This document shows positions 1 through 8,102 of a DNA stretch of 32,002 bases, piece by piece. Numbering within the stretch: the first letter of the stretch is position 1; every line of letters begins with the position of its first letter. Source of the stretch: Nitrospinales bacterium. Its GTDB lineage: Bacteria > Nitrospinota_A > UBA7883 > JACRGQ01. The notes below the pieces were generated by a model that saw only the letters and a list, made by a program, of their open reading frames with translations, did no database searches and was not told the DNA's origin. The position numbers and the translations under genes were made by a program. The stretch is taken from the NCBI GenBank assembly GCA_023248535.1, contig JAHFEJ010000021.1:9033-41034 (forward strand). The letters run 5' to 3'.

Positions 1-1
1 C

Positions 2-334
2 CTCAAATCCAAAGACAGCCTTGAGGCGGTTCCGGCGGAAGAAATCCTTGAACGGGTGAAGGCGGGAACAGCCATTATCTTTGACGTGCGGCCGCCAGAC
101 GAGTATGCGGCGGGGCATGTTCCCGGCGCGCTGAACGTGCCGTTTAAGGAACTTGAGAAGCATCTTCACAAGCTGAATTCAAAAATGGAAGTGATCGCTT
201 ACTGCCGCGGCCCGTACTGCCTGCTGGCGTACGACACGGTGGCAAAGCTGCGTGAAAAAGATTTCAAGGCCCGGCGGTTGGAGGACGGATTCCCGGAATG
301 GAAGCGCCGGGGATTTCCGATCGAAAAGGGGTAA
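2..334 (+). CDS. ArsR-type regulator with C-terminal rhodanese domain (5' partial)
   Basis: The reading frame is open from base 2 to the TAA at 332-334, so the gene begins before the window. An internal GTG at 56 would be a false start, because the residues before it (ending EEILERV) continue the family's linker. The visible part is a rhodanese domain: DVRPPDEY, then GHVPGALNVP, and an active-site loop CRGPYC whose first Cys is the expected sulfur carrier. The sequence ends in RRLEDGFPEW, typical of the large family of ArsR winged-helix repressors fused to rhodanese. The DNA-binding half is outside the window, so the ArsR part is inference from family architecture. Such proteins are thought to sense sulfur, redox or metal state. 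A downstream inverted repeat may end the transcript. Confidence 0.8.
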   Translation, partial: LKSKDSLEAVPAEEILERVKAGTAIIFDVRPPDEYAAGHVPGALNVPFKELEKHLHKLNSKMEVIAYCRGPYCLLAYDTVAKLREKDFKARRLEDGFPEWKRRGFPIEKG

Positions 335-340
335 TCCCTT

Positions 341-377
341 CCGCCCGTTTCATGTTTGACCTCATATCGGGCGGTTT
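341..377 (+). terminator. possible terminator after rhodanese gene
   Basis: CCGCCCG (341-347) is complementary to CGGGCGG (368-374) and is followed by only TTT. The 20-base loop is long and the T run short, so this is a weak candidate. Confidence 0.3.
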
Positions 378-429
378 CCGGATAATTTCCGTGGAATAAT
401 CGCGGAAAAAAATGGCGCGATAAATTATT

Positions 430-458
430 TTGAGGTTTCTTTTCCGGTCTAGTAAAAT
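430..458 (+). promoter_or_regulatory. sigma-70-type promoter for the small membrane protein
   Basis: TTGAGG (430-435), a 17-base spacer and TAAAAT (453-458) give a well-spaced housekeeping promoter. The predicted start of transcription is near 465, leaving a leader of about 17 bases before the ATG at 482. Confidence 0.55.
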
Positions 459-481
459 GGCGGGCTTGTGGAACGGGTAAT

Positions 482-949
482 ATGAAACAACGGTTAAGCA
501 GATTAAACGATCAAAGAAAAACGGCGAAAAAGCATCTGGAAGGAAGGCTCTCGCGGCGCCTCATGGTGTTTTTTATCATCACGTCGGTCCTTTCAATCAT
601 TGTTTTTTACGATATTTTTGAAGGATACATAAGCACCCTTTTGGCGTGCGGCGGTTTTGCGCTCGGCGTTGTTATCGGCCTTCTCGCGGGAAGGATGTTT
701 GTGATCTTTTGGCATCCCGAAACCGGGAAGGTTGTTTCACGCCTGGACAAAATCGGGGTGGTCATTCTGGTTCTGTATATCCTGCTTGAAGCCGGGAGGA
801 AATGGGTTTTTGGCCATTGGCTCCATGGCGCCGAATTAAATGCGTTTGGCCTCTCGATATTGACCGGATTGTTGCTGGGACGGCTTCTCTCGATGGCGAT
901 GAAAATCAAGAAAATCCTGGTGGCGGAAAATAAAATCCTCGTTTCGTAG
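482..949 (+). CDS. small integral membrane protein, unknown function
   Basis: A 155-residue protein with a basic N-terminus (many Lys/Arg in the first 27 residues). Hydrophobic stretches follow at about residues 27-47, 50-75, 90-108 and 122-140, consistent with four membrane segments and an N-in topology. I recognise no family motif. It starts at ATG 482 with a weak ribosome site (GAACGGG) a few bases upstream, and it has its own promoter-like sequence at 430-458. It converges on the minus-strand operon ending at 1025, so it is not part of it. A conflicting minus-strand frame across the same bases has no start signal and is taken as a shadow. Confidence 0.6.
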   Translation: MKQRLSRLNDQRKTAKKHLEGRLSRRLMVFFIITSVLSIIVFYDIFEGYISTLLACGGFALGVVIGLLAGRMFVIFWHPETGKVVSRLDKIGVVILVLYILLEAGRKWVFGHWLHGAELNAFGLSILTGLLLGRLLSMAMKIKKILVAENKILVS

Positions 950-950
950 C

Positions 951-980
951 GCAAAAAAAAAGGGAGCCGTTCAGGCTCCC
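951..980 (-). terminator. rho-independent terminator of the nos-associated operon
   Basis: GGGAGCC (962-968) and GGCTCCC (974-980) form a 7-bp stem with a five-base loop. Read on the minus strand, the stem is followed by a run of about nine T (the A run at 953-961). It lies about 45 bases past the end of the TPR gene, so it closes the operon that starts at 8614. There is no T run on the plus side. Confidence 0.85.
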
Positions 981-1024
981 CGTATTGCGATCCTAAAACT
1001 CCGGCGGAAATAAAAACGGAAGGG

Positions 1025-1468
1025 TTACTTGCAGGCGTCCTTGTATCCCTTTGCGCAGGCGTTGGCATAATCTTCCCTGGCCTTTTTCATTTCACCGTTT
1101 ATTTCATTCGCCTGCCCCCGGACAAAGTATGGCTCCCCTTGGCCGGGATCCAGCTCTATGGCCTTGTTCAGGTCCTTCACGGCGGTATCAACATCACCCA
1201 TATCCTTGGAGGCCTTTCCCCGGAGAGCGTACGCTGCGGCAAACTTGGGGGATTCTTTTATCGCCAAGGTGGTCTGTTCGATCACTTTGGAGTAATTTGC
1301 GCTGCCGTAAGCCCGGCGTGCTTCTATTAAATAGTCGTTGGCTTTTCCCCCTTCGGCAGCCGGAGCGGCGGCTTTCTTGCTATCGCTTCCAAACCCGCCA
1401 AGGCTGAACGCCGAGGCGCCCGAAATAAATGTCATAACCATTACCACTGCCAGGAGTATCGCTCTCAT
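1025..1468 (-). CDS. secreted TPR protein
   Basis: The ATG at 1468 is preferred over the in-frame one 18 bases upstream, because a strong ribosome site (GAGGGGG) lies between them. The start gives a signal peptide (MRAILLAVVMVMTF, cleavage after GASA). The mature protein, about 125 residues, carries two to three tetratricopeptide repeats (for example AAYALRGKASKDMGDVDTA and PYFVRGQANEINGEM) and ends with a Cys-containing motif (NACAKGYKDACK) like the end of Sel1/TPR proteins. TPRs bind other proteins, so a periplasmic scaffold or assembly role is plausible, but the partner is unknown. It is the last gene of the operon, 27 bases after the fusion gene at 1496-4381, and a clear terminator follows. 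Confidence 0.75.
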   Translation of the reverse strand: MRAILLAVVMVMTFISGASAFSLGGFGSDSKKAAAPAAEGGKANDYLIEARRAYGSANYSKVIEQTTLAIKESPKFAAAYALRGKASKDMGDVDTAVKDLNKAIELDPGQGEPYFVRGQANEINGEMKKAREDYANACAKGYKDACK

Positions 1469-1495
1469 TTTTTCCCCCTCTTTCACATATCCGGT

Positions 1496-4381
1496 TTACG
1501 TTAACTTGCCCAAGGCCTCAAGTATGGACTGGCGCTCGCTTTCCGATGGATCAAGCGTGAGCGCATAATTATAATACTCTTTTGCTTTATTCCCATTTTT
1601 TAGCACAAAACCATAGAGTCCCGCAAGGTTGACCGCGGCCATCATATACCGCGGGTCCAATTTGAGGGCTTCAAGGAACTCATGTTCGGCTTCGTAATCC
1701 CTTCCCTGCCGGGCGAAAAACATCCCTTTTAGAAAATGGGTCTGCGTCCTGAAAAGTCCGCCGGTATCCATGTTTTCGGTATCCATGAGCAATTGCATCC
1801 CCAAATCGGGCTGGTTTTTCGCCAGCACCGAAAAGAGAGTGGTGATGTTAAGGGAAAGATAGGCGTACCGGGCATCCGCATTATCAGGGTTCATTTCAAG
1901 GGCGCGGCTAAACCGTTTTGCCGCGGAGCCGATATGGCCGTCGCTGAGTTCTATCTGCCCCCTCAGGAACTCTTCCTCGGAAAGAAAATAATTCCTGAAA
2001 ACCGCCTCCTGTTCCGCCGATGCGAAGCCAACCTTTGGCAAACCGCGGAACTTGAGAAGATTCTCAAGATTGCGCGCCTTGATGGCGACGCCCGATTCGT
2101 GGATACGGGGAGCGGAAAACTCCACGTATGGGTGGTCGTCGGTAACCGGCGCCATTCCCGCCGTGAACAGCCGGATCTGTCCGGCATCCATCATGAAATT
2201 TGAAAGGAGCTGGTTGACGTTCACGATGCCAATGCCCTTCAGGCTTTCCGCGACCCCGCTTTTCGCCATTCCATCCCGGAGCCTGGAAACATCGATGGGC
2301 ATGTCCCCATTCGATCCCACCATGATAGCGTCCCACTTTGTGTACCACATCGACGCATTGGGAAAAACGTCGATGAACGTCGCCACGAGCGCGCGGAAAT
2401 CATCTTCCGAGAGGTGATGCAACGGTATCCACTGGGAAACGATCCCCTTTTCGGCCAGCCGCTTTTTGCACAGCTGGTAATATTCCCTCGTGTACAGGCT
2501 CACGATGCCGGCATTGGAAGGGGGCGGCGGCTCGGAGGTTATCAGGTCGTATTTCTCCCGTGTGGTGAGCAGGAAATTCCTTCCGTCTTCCTCCACCATC
2601 GCAAGCGCCGGATTTTTCGCCACATTGAAATTGGCTTCGGCGAATTGATCCGCCGCGCCGAATACTTCGCGGGAAATATCGACGGCGGTAACCCGCTCAA
2701 GCCCATGCGCGGCGGCGGCCCCCGCGGTGCTGCCGGTGCCAAAGCAGATCACCAGCGCCTTTTTTGGCGCCGGATGCATCAGGAGGGGTATGTGGGCTTG
2801 CAGCCGCTCAAGCTGCAATGCCTCGCGGAAGGCCCCGGCTATCGGGTCGCCATTTATCCATATCCGGCTTACCGGTTTTCGGTACGCGGAAAGGTCGGAG
2901 TCCTGGGAAGCGGTCAAAACGGTCGCGGAAGGCCCCTCCCGGTAATATGTCACCCTGCTGCCGGTCTCCAGTTTTTGGGCGCTCAGGGCGTAGGCGGGAT
3001 CACCAGCCACGATGACGCCGATGGTTACAACCAACAGACAGACCACCGCGAAAACGGCGCGCGACCGCTCCTTTCCGTCCGTGGATTTTAATTGAAGGTA
3101 AACGCCCGCAATGATGGCCATCCATGAGACGGTCACAATGCCAAAGCGTATCCCCATCAGGGGAATAAGCAGATACCCGGCGGCTAGCGAACCTAACACG
3201 CATCCGGCGATATTCATGGCGTAAAACCGGCCAACCATGCCCCCCGTTTGTTCCGGTGTTGCGGAGATCGCGCCCAGAATAAGCGGGAAACCCCCTCCCA
3301 TGAGGAACGTGCAGGGGAATACGATTATCATGGAAAAGATGACCGCTTCGGCCATCGGGCCGCCGCCCGGTATCATGGAAGCAAAGAAACCGCCGCCGGC
3401 CGCTCCCGCCAAGCCCACCAGTTCCCGGTTAAAAAGCAGCGCCGCCAGCGACGCGAGCGCGAACAGCCCAATCCCCATCTGAAATCCGCCGAACAGGAAC
3501 GCCCCGTTGCGCGGCGCCCTTTTCATCATACGGGCCGTCAATGCGCTGCCGGTGCCGATCCCCAGGAGGAAAATCGCCAGAATCAGTGAAAACGCGTACG
3601 TGGTGTTGTTCAAGAGAAGGATGAACATCCTTGTCCAAAGGACTTCAAGGGCCATTGCGCAAAAACCGGAAACGCCGAAGAGGAATAATATGGACGTGTG
3701 GGGAAGCGCGAAGCCTCCGGTTTCCGCCGAAGCTGCTTTGGCCCCGCCGGCGGAAACGGATACCCAACCAGCCTCAGCCGCCAGCAGCAACGCGCCGGCA
3801 CCGCAAATAATGTTCAGTACCGCGCCCACCCTCAGGGTTGCCGACAGGCCGATATGCTCCATCAGCCAAAAGCCCGCTAGAACGCATCCGGCCACCGCGC
3901 CCAACGTGTTGACCGCATAAAGGCCCCCCACCGATTTGCCGATAACCCGCCCCTGTTGCGCCAAGTAACGGCTTAACGCGGGAAGCGTGCCTCCCATCAG
4001 GCCGGTCGGTACCAAAAGCGCGGAAACCGCCAGAATAAAACGCAGCACCATGACATACAGCACGTTTCCGCCATCGCCCGGATGCAGCAGCACATACGAC
4101 TTTTCAAGCCCCTGCAGGATGAAGGGGAACAAAAGCACATAGACGGCGATTGATATTTCCAGCGCGGCGTAAAGCCGCACCGGCGCCATGCCCTGATCCA
4201 GCTTTTTACCAAAGTATACCGCGCCGAAACCAAGGCCCCCCATGAACGCCACCAGAACCGCGCTTACCGCATAAATGCTGACGCCCAGCAAAAGGGTCAG
4301 TTGCCGCACCCAGACAATTTCGTAGATAAGGCCGGCGGCGCCTGAGATGAAGAAGAGGCCGAAAAGGAGGGTCCTTTTCAC
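1496..4381 (-). CDS. membrane-spanning spermidine-synthase-like protein with TPR tail
   Basis: A 961-residue fusion in three parts. Residues 1 to about 480 are a multi-pass membrane region of the MFS/SpeE-fusion type (start MKRTLLFGLFFISGAAGLIY, internal repeat GFCAMALEVLWTRMF). Residues of about 490-760 are a spermidine-synthase-like Rossmann fold: CFGTGSTAG for cofactor binding, AVDIS, EEDGRNFL and SEPPPPSNAG. In this membrane family the catalytic Asp loop of true spermidine synthase is normally SEP-type, so polyamine synthesis is not assured. Residues of about 820-961 hold TPRs. The GTG start overlaps the TGA of the preceding propeller gene (GTGA), indicating translational coupling. The substrate is unknown. 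An aminopropyl-transfer product such as a metal-binding opine-like compound is only a hypothesis. Confidence 0.8.
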   Translation of the reverse strand: MKRTLLFGLFFISGAAGLIYEIVWVRQLTLLLGVSIYAVSAVLVAFMGGLGFGAVYFGKKLDQGMAPVRLYAALEISIAVYVLLFPFILQGLEKSYVLLHPGDGGNVLYVMVLRFILAVSALLVPTGLMGGTLPALSRYLAQQGRVIGKSVGGLYAVNTLGAVAGCVLAGFWLMEHIGLSATLRVGAVLNIICGAGALLLAAEAGWVSVSAGGAKAASAETGGFALPHTSILFLFGVSGFCAMALEVLWTRMFILLLNNTTYAFSLILAIFLLGIGTGSALTARMMKRAPRNGAFLFGGFQMGIGLFALASLAALLFNRELVGLAGAAGGGFFASMIPGGGPMAEAVIFSMIIVFPCTFLMGGGFPLILGAISATPEQTGGMVGRFYAMNIAGCVLGSLAAGYLLIPLMGIRFGIVTVSWMAIIAGVYLQLKSTDGKERSRAVFAVVCLLVVTIGVIVAGDPAYALSAQKLETGSRVTYYREGPSATVLTASQDSDLSAYRKPVSRIWINGDPIAGAFREALQLERLQAHIPLLMHPAPKKALVICFGTGSTAGAAAAHGLERVTAVDISREVFGAADQFAEANFNVAKNPALAMVEEDGRNFLLTTREKYDLITSEPPPPSNAGIVSLYTREYYQLCKKRLAEKGIVSQWIPLHHLSEDDFRALVATFIDVFPNASMWYTKWDAIMVGSNGDMPIDVSRLRDGMAKSGVAESLKGIGIVNVNQLLSNFMMDAGQIRLFTAGMAPVTDDHPYVEFSAPRIHESGVAIKARNLENLLKFRGLPKVGFASAEQEAVFRNYFLSEEEFLRGQIELSDGHIGSAAKRFSRALEMNPDNADARYAYLSLNITTLFSVLAKNQPDLGMQLLMDTENMDTGGLFRTQTHFLKGMFFARQGRDYEAEHEFLEALKLDPRYMMAAVNLAGLYGFVLKNGNKAKEYYNYALTLDPSESERQSILEALGKLT

Positions 4382-5502
4382 CTGAACAGCTTCTCGGTAT
4401 TCTTTAATTTGACCCGCATTTTCTTTGCTTCGTCAACCAGCTTTGCGGTGTCCAACATGCCAATCTTCCCTGTGCCGGATTCAGTGAACCATATACGCCC
4501 CTTTGGGTCTATCACCAGGGTAGTCGGCTTCGACTCCCCTTCGCTGAGATCGAAAATACGTATGGTGGCCGTTTTGGTGTTAAAGCAGAGCAACCGGTTA
4601 TCGGTGCTTTGAACCATCCAGATGTTATCTGACCGGTCTACCGCCATCTCCTGGGTTCCTTTGTTTTTCGGCATCTCGAACGTCTCGTGCTTGCTTGTGT
4701 TCGGGTCAAAACGCACCAGCTTGTTGTCGACCATTTCGAGGTACCAAACCATCCCTTTGGAATCGATCGCCGTCCCCAAAATGGACTGTATGGATTCCGA
4801 TACGCTCCACTCCCGGAACCGCTTTTTTTCGGGATCGAACATGGCAACCTTGTTGCCGCCACGCTCGACAAACCATATATTGCCGAAGTGATCCTCCGTC
4901 AGATCGAAGCTGCTGCTGTTGGGAGTGGGGATATTGAAGTTGTCGAATTTTTCCGTACCGGGACGGAATCGGACCAGCATGTTGTTATTCCAGCCCAGTA
5001 TCCATACATCGCCATTGCGCGCCGCAAAAACAATGATCGGGTTGACATTCTTGAAGGGGATAACGTATTCCTTGAAAGTGCCCGTCCGCGGGTCGAACCG
5101 GCTCAACACATTGACATCCTGCTCCGCCAGCCAGAGCACACCGTCTTTGTCAGCGGCGATATCCATGGCGTGGCTTTTATCGGAGGGAATGGGAAATTCT
5201 TTCATCTCGCGCGACTCAGGGTCAAACCTCACCAGCGCGTTGGCATTGAACTCGATAAACCAGATTTTGGAATCCGCGGTGGCGGTGATGGCGGTTGGAT
5301 AGCTCTCCTTTTGGGGGATGTTATATTCTGTTATCAGCTCGTTGGCGGGGTCAGCGGAAAAGGCGGCAACCGGCAACATCAGTACCAAAAGGATCACCCG
5401 GAAAGCGGCACCGCTTAAAAAACCGGCAAGCCGCCCCATCTTGGAAACGGGCTGAAGCGGCATATCGCGCAAACGGCGCTTTGACAATATCCAAGCCACC
5501 AT
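4378..5502 (-). CDS. Vgb-like seven-bladed beta-propeller, exported (copy 2)
   Basis: A 374-residue protein with an Arg-rich N-terminus and a hydrophobic segment ending AAFSA, so it is exported. Seven repeats follow with the streptogramin-lyase (virginiamycin B lyase) signature. Each has IWF(I/V/T)E- or LWLAEQ-like strands and an RFDP turn, for instance IWFIEFNANALVRFDP, LWLAEQDVNVLSRFDP, VWYLEMVDNKLVRFDP and IWFTESGTGKIGMLD. The catalytic His/Glu set of true Vgb is not evident, so antibiotic lysis is unlikely. A periplasmic binding or scaffold role is more probable. A GGGAAG ribosome site lies before ATG 5502. The gene starts 18 bases after the paralogue at 5521-6756 and overlaps the next gene by four bases. 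Confidence 0.8.
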   Translation of the reverse strand: MVAWILSKRRLRDMPLQPVSKMGRLAGFLSGAAFRVILLVLMLPVAAFSADPANELITEYNIPQKESYPTAITATADSKIWFIEFNANALVRFDPESREMKEFPIPSDKSHAMDIAADKDGVLWLAEQDVNVLSRFDPRTGTFKEYVIPFKNVNPIIVFAARNGDVWILGWNNNMLVRFRPGTEKFDNFNIPTPNSSSFDLTEDHFGNIWFVERGGNKVAMFDPEKKRFREWSVSESIQSILGTAIDSKGMVWYLEMVDNKLVRFDPNTSKHETFEMPKNKGTQEMAVDRSDNIWMVQSTDNRLLCFNTKTATIRIFDLSEGESKPTTLVIDPKGRIWFTESGTGKIGMLDTAKLVDEAKKMRVKLKNTEKLFR

Positions 5503-5520
5503 ACAAACTTCCCGCGTGGC

Positions 5521-6756
5521 TTAATGAGAGTGTTGGGCGCCGGGATCGTGAACGTGGGCGGGAGCCGCATTTTTGGGAACCGATGAACGGATAAGCATTG
5601 ATATCTGATTCGCGCCCCTATCGCTCTCGGTAAACCAGATATCCCCTTTGGAGTCGGTGGCGATACTCATCGGCTGGGCCCCCATGGAAGGCAGGTCAAA
5701 GGTTCCGAACCTGACGGCCTTCTGGTCAAAATACCCGACCGTGTTCATCATGCTGTCAATGTACCAGATATACCCGTCCTTGGCCGGAGCGATGGCCTGT
5801 GGAGCCGTATTGTAGCCCGGAGGTTCGGTCAGCCCGAACAATTCTTTGCCCGTATAAAATACGCCAATCTGCTTTGTGTGCAATGCGCAAAACCAAAGCA
5901 TTCCCTCGGCGCCCATTTGCATCTTCCCCGGCTGCGCCCGCACGGCGGGAATGGGGAATTTCTTGAATTTACGGGTTTCCGGCTCATACCTGCCGATATA
6001 GTTCTCGCTAACTTCGCTCAGATAGACCAAGCCGGCGGCATCCACCGCTATCCCCATCAATTGGCTTCCCGGCGTAAGCGGTATTTCGGTTATTTTCTTT
6101 TTGGCGGTGTCAAGAAAGCCGAACTTCCCGCCGTTTTTCTCGATAAACCATATCCGTCCTTGCGGGTCTTCAGCCAAATCATACGGCTGGCCGTTTTTAG
6201 TCGGAAGGAGAAACTCGGTGAATTCCTCGGAGGCCGGATCGAACCGGACAACGCTGTTGCCCAAATGCATCACAAACCAAATGATATCGTTTTTCCCGAC
6301 GATCACGTTCCCGGGGCTGCCGACACTGAAAACGTTGAAGGCTTTATCCGGGGAGGTCCGGTTCTTTGAGTCGTATTTCCAGTCCGATTCCGGCAACCCT
6401 TGGGTGGAAGGTATACGGTACTCCTTGAACTCCCCCTTTGCGGGGTCGAGAACGGCCAACGAATTGGCGCTCATCAGTGTGCTCCATATCCTGTCCTTGG
6501 AGTCCACCGCTATGCCATACGGAGTGGCGTAACGGGAAGGGACGGGATATTGCACAATGCGAACATCCCCTTTTACTTCCTTGGGAGCAATGGTGGTGAT
6601 TTTCGGCTTTACTTTTTCGCCAATACCCTTTGCCGGCGCGTCCGAAGCCCGCACGGAGCCGGTAAAGGCCACCAACAACGCCAACCCCGCCACCAACAAG
6701 AAAGATTGAGGCTTAGGCGTCCACCGGAAAATGCTACCAGGTGAACGTAGGTTCAT
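5521..6756 (-). CDS. Vgb-like beta-propeller, exported, His-rich tail (copy 1)
   Basis: A 411-residue protein with a signal peptide (SFLLVAGLALLVAFTGSVRA) and a propeller of the streptogramin-lyase type. Its blades carry motifs such as IWSTLMSANSLAVLDP, IWFVMHLGNSVVRFDP, IWFIEKNGGKFGFLD and IWFTESDRGANQISML. The C-terminus (HVHDPGAQHSH) has four His in eleven residues and could bind copper or another metal. It is clearly related to the next gene (same fold, same blade motifs), so the pair looks like an old tandem duplication. ATG 6756 has GAGG seven bases upstream. The start lies inside the end of the cytochrome b/c gene (23-base overlap), which ties the two in translation. The lyase activity is not supported; the role is inferred from the respiratory context. 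Confidence 0.8.
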   Translation of the reverse strand: MNLRSPGSIFRWTPKPQSFLLVAGLALLVAFTGSVRASDAPAKGIGEKVKPKITTIAPKEVKGDVRIVQYPVPSRYATPYGIAVDSKDRIWSTLMSANSLAVLDPAKGEFKEYRIPSTQGLPESDWKYDSKNRTSPDKAFNVFSVGSPGNVIVGKNDIIWFVMHLGNSVVRFDPASEEFTEFLLPTKNGQPYDLAEDPQGRIWFIEKNGGKFGFLDTAKKKITEIPLTPGSQLMGIAVDAAGLVYLSEVSENYIGRYEPETRKFKKFPIPAVRAQPGKMQMGAEGMLWFCALHTKQIGVFYTGKELFGLTEPPGYNTAPQAIAPAKDGYIWYIDSMMNTVGYFDQKAVRFGTFDLPSMGAQPMSIATDSKGDIWFTESDRGANQISMLIRSSVPKNAAPAHVHDPGAQHSH

Positions 6757-7444
6757 ACATGTGCCTCATCTGCCAGTTTGCATCCTTGTACCCTTGCACC
6801 TCGCTCTGGCCGCCCTCGCCGCCGCCGCCTTCAGCGTTTACTTTTCCCGCCCGATACTTGCCGACCCCGATTTGCATCGCGCGCTCCGTTGCATAATACT
6901 TAGCCACGTTCGCGGGAGCATTGCCCATTCGTGCCCCCATGGAGGCGTTATGACACGAATCGCAGCCGAGGACTTTTGCCTGATGGCCACTCTTATAGAC
7001 CCCCACAAGAATAACCAAGGCGAAAATCAGCGAAGGCAAGGCATAGGTAAAGCTTCTCTTAAATCCTGCCAGCCCCCTGGCCTTCTCAATCAGATTCTTA
7101 AGGCCCGGGATGCGGTCAAAGGGAACTTTATGCATAACCGGCAAGAACATGAAAAATACAAGCGTTAAGATCGGAATAACCGGCATCAAAACAAGGTATT
7201 TCTTCATGCTGCCGCCGAAGTACCAAAATCCCTGCCAGAAAAGCAGGAATATCCATTCGGGGCCGGGGATGTTTTCGCCTTCATCCGGCATCGGAACCTG
7301 GTCGGGGGCCAAATACGGCACCGGATATTTAATCGAAATAACAACCATTACCGCCACCAAAGCGGTCATTATGATTGAGAGGATCAACAGGTAAGTGGGC
7401 CACCAGTATAGCCCTCTTTTTTTTGCGGTGTTCGTGTCGTTCAT
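6734..7444 (-). CDS. cytochrome b C-terminal half (subunit IV type) fused to cytochrome c
   Basis: A 236-residue protein. The first about 150 residues resemble subunit IV of b6f or the C-terminal half of bc1 cytochrome b: three hydrophobic helices and PEWI at 62-65 in place of the quinol-site PEWY. A c-type haem motif CDSCH follows at 161-165, with candidate distal Met ligands near the end (MRHMYEP). It would take electrons from quinol through the partner b6-like protein to a periplasmic acceptor. I choose ATG 7444, which has GGGAGAAG upstream, because the longer frame from 7492 would overlap the b6 gene with non-family sequence. Its stop overlaps the start of the propeller gene. No Rieske protein is encoded nearby. 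Confidence 0.85.
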   Translation of the reverse strand: MNDTNTAKKRGLYWWPTYLLILSIIMTALVAVMVVISIKYPVPYLAPDQVPMPDEGENIPGPEWIFLLFWQGFWYFGGSMKKYLVLMPVIPILTLVFFMFLPVMHKVPFDRIPGLKNLIEKARGLAGFKRSFTYALPSLIFALVILVGVYKSGHQAKVLGCDSCHNASMGARMGNAPANVAKYYATERAMQIGVGKYRAGKVNAEGGGGEGGQSEVQGYKDANWQMRHMYEPTFTW

Positions 7445-7469
7445 GACAGGCTTCTCCCTATTTTCATGT

Positions 7470-8102
7470 TCATACTCTCTTGGCCAATCCAAGCCGCCGC
7501 GTCAGAACGATATGAACGAAAAGAACGGCGAAAAACAGAATGGGCAACATAATGATATGCACCGCGAAATTACGGCCGAGGGTGAAAGAACCCATAATCA
7601 GGCTTTTCAAGGAAGCACCGACCACCGGAACCAAATCAATCCAGTCGGCCCATATAATCAGTTCCCAATAGCTTCTCCAGTCCCACGGCGCAATAATGCC
7701 GGTTATCAGGAAAAGAAAGAAAATCACCCCCAAAACAAGCCCGGTGAACCAGTTCAGTTCACGGGGGCTTCTATAAGCTTTTCTTCCCATTGTGTGGAAA
7801 ACATGCAACATGACGAACAATGCGCCGAAAGTCGCGCTCCAGCGGTGCATATTCCGCATTAACGCGCCGAACTCCGATAGCTGGCACATTTCCCGTATGC
7901 TCTGGTGCGCATGAAGCGGTTCTGGAACATAGTACATGACCATGTAGAAGCCAGTCAGGAACTGGATACCCACACAGCCAATGGTCAAGCCGCTAAAAAA
8001 GTGCCATAACGTCACGCTTTCAGACAGCTCAAATGCAACATGATTGTTATAAAACTGTACTATCCCAAGCCGTTCGTCAACCCATCCAATTATATTTTTC
8101 AT
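7470..8102 (-). CDS. cytochrome b6-like subunit, di-haem
   Basis: A 210-residue, four-helix cytochrome b N-terminal half. The four haem-b ligands are visible as His86/His100 and His182/His197, matching the 14- and 15-residue spacing of cytochrome b6. The segment NMHRWSATFGALFVMLHVFH is diagnostic. Family role: quinol oxidation in the membrane, together with the subunit IV/cytochrome c protein encoded next. Its ATG overlaps the stop of the lipoprotein gene (ATGA, 8099-8102). Given the gene order, the complex probably feeds electrons toward the NosZ-like enzyme, replacing the NosG/H or NosC cytochromes of better-known clusters. That link is inference. Confidence 0.9.
   Translation of the reverse strand: MKNIIGWVDERLGIVQFYNNHVAFELSESVTLWHFFSGLTIGCVGIQFLTGFYMVMYYVPEPLHAHQSIREMCQLSEFGALMRNMHRWSATFGALFVMLHVFHTMGRKAYRSPRELNWFTGLVLGVIFFLFLITGIIAPWDWRSYWELIIWADWIDLVPVVGASLKSLIMGSFTLGRNFAVHIIMLPILFFAVLFVHIVLTRRLGLAKRV

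Noticed and set aside
4378-6756. Annotation of the two propellers as virginiamycin B lyases
   Set aside because: The fold and blade motifs agree, but I cannot see the catalytic His/Glu set, and the operon is respiratory.
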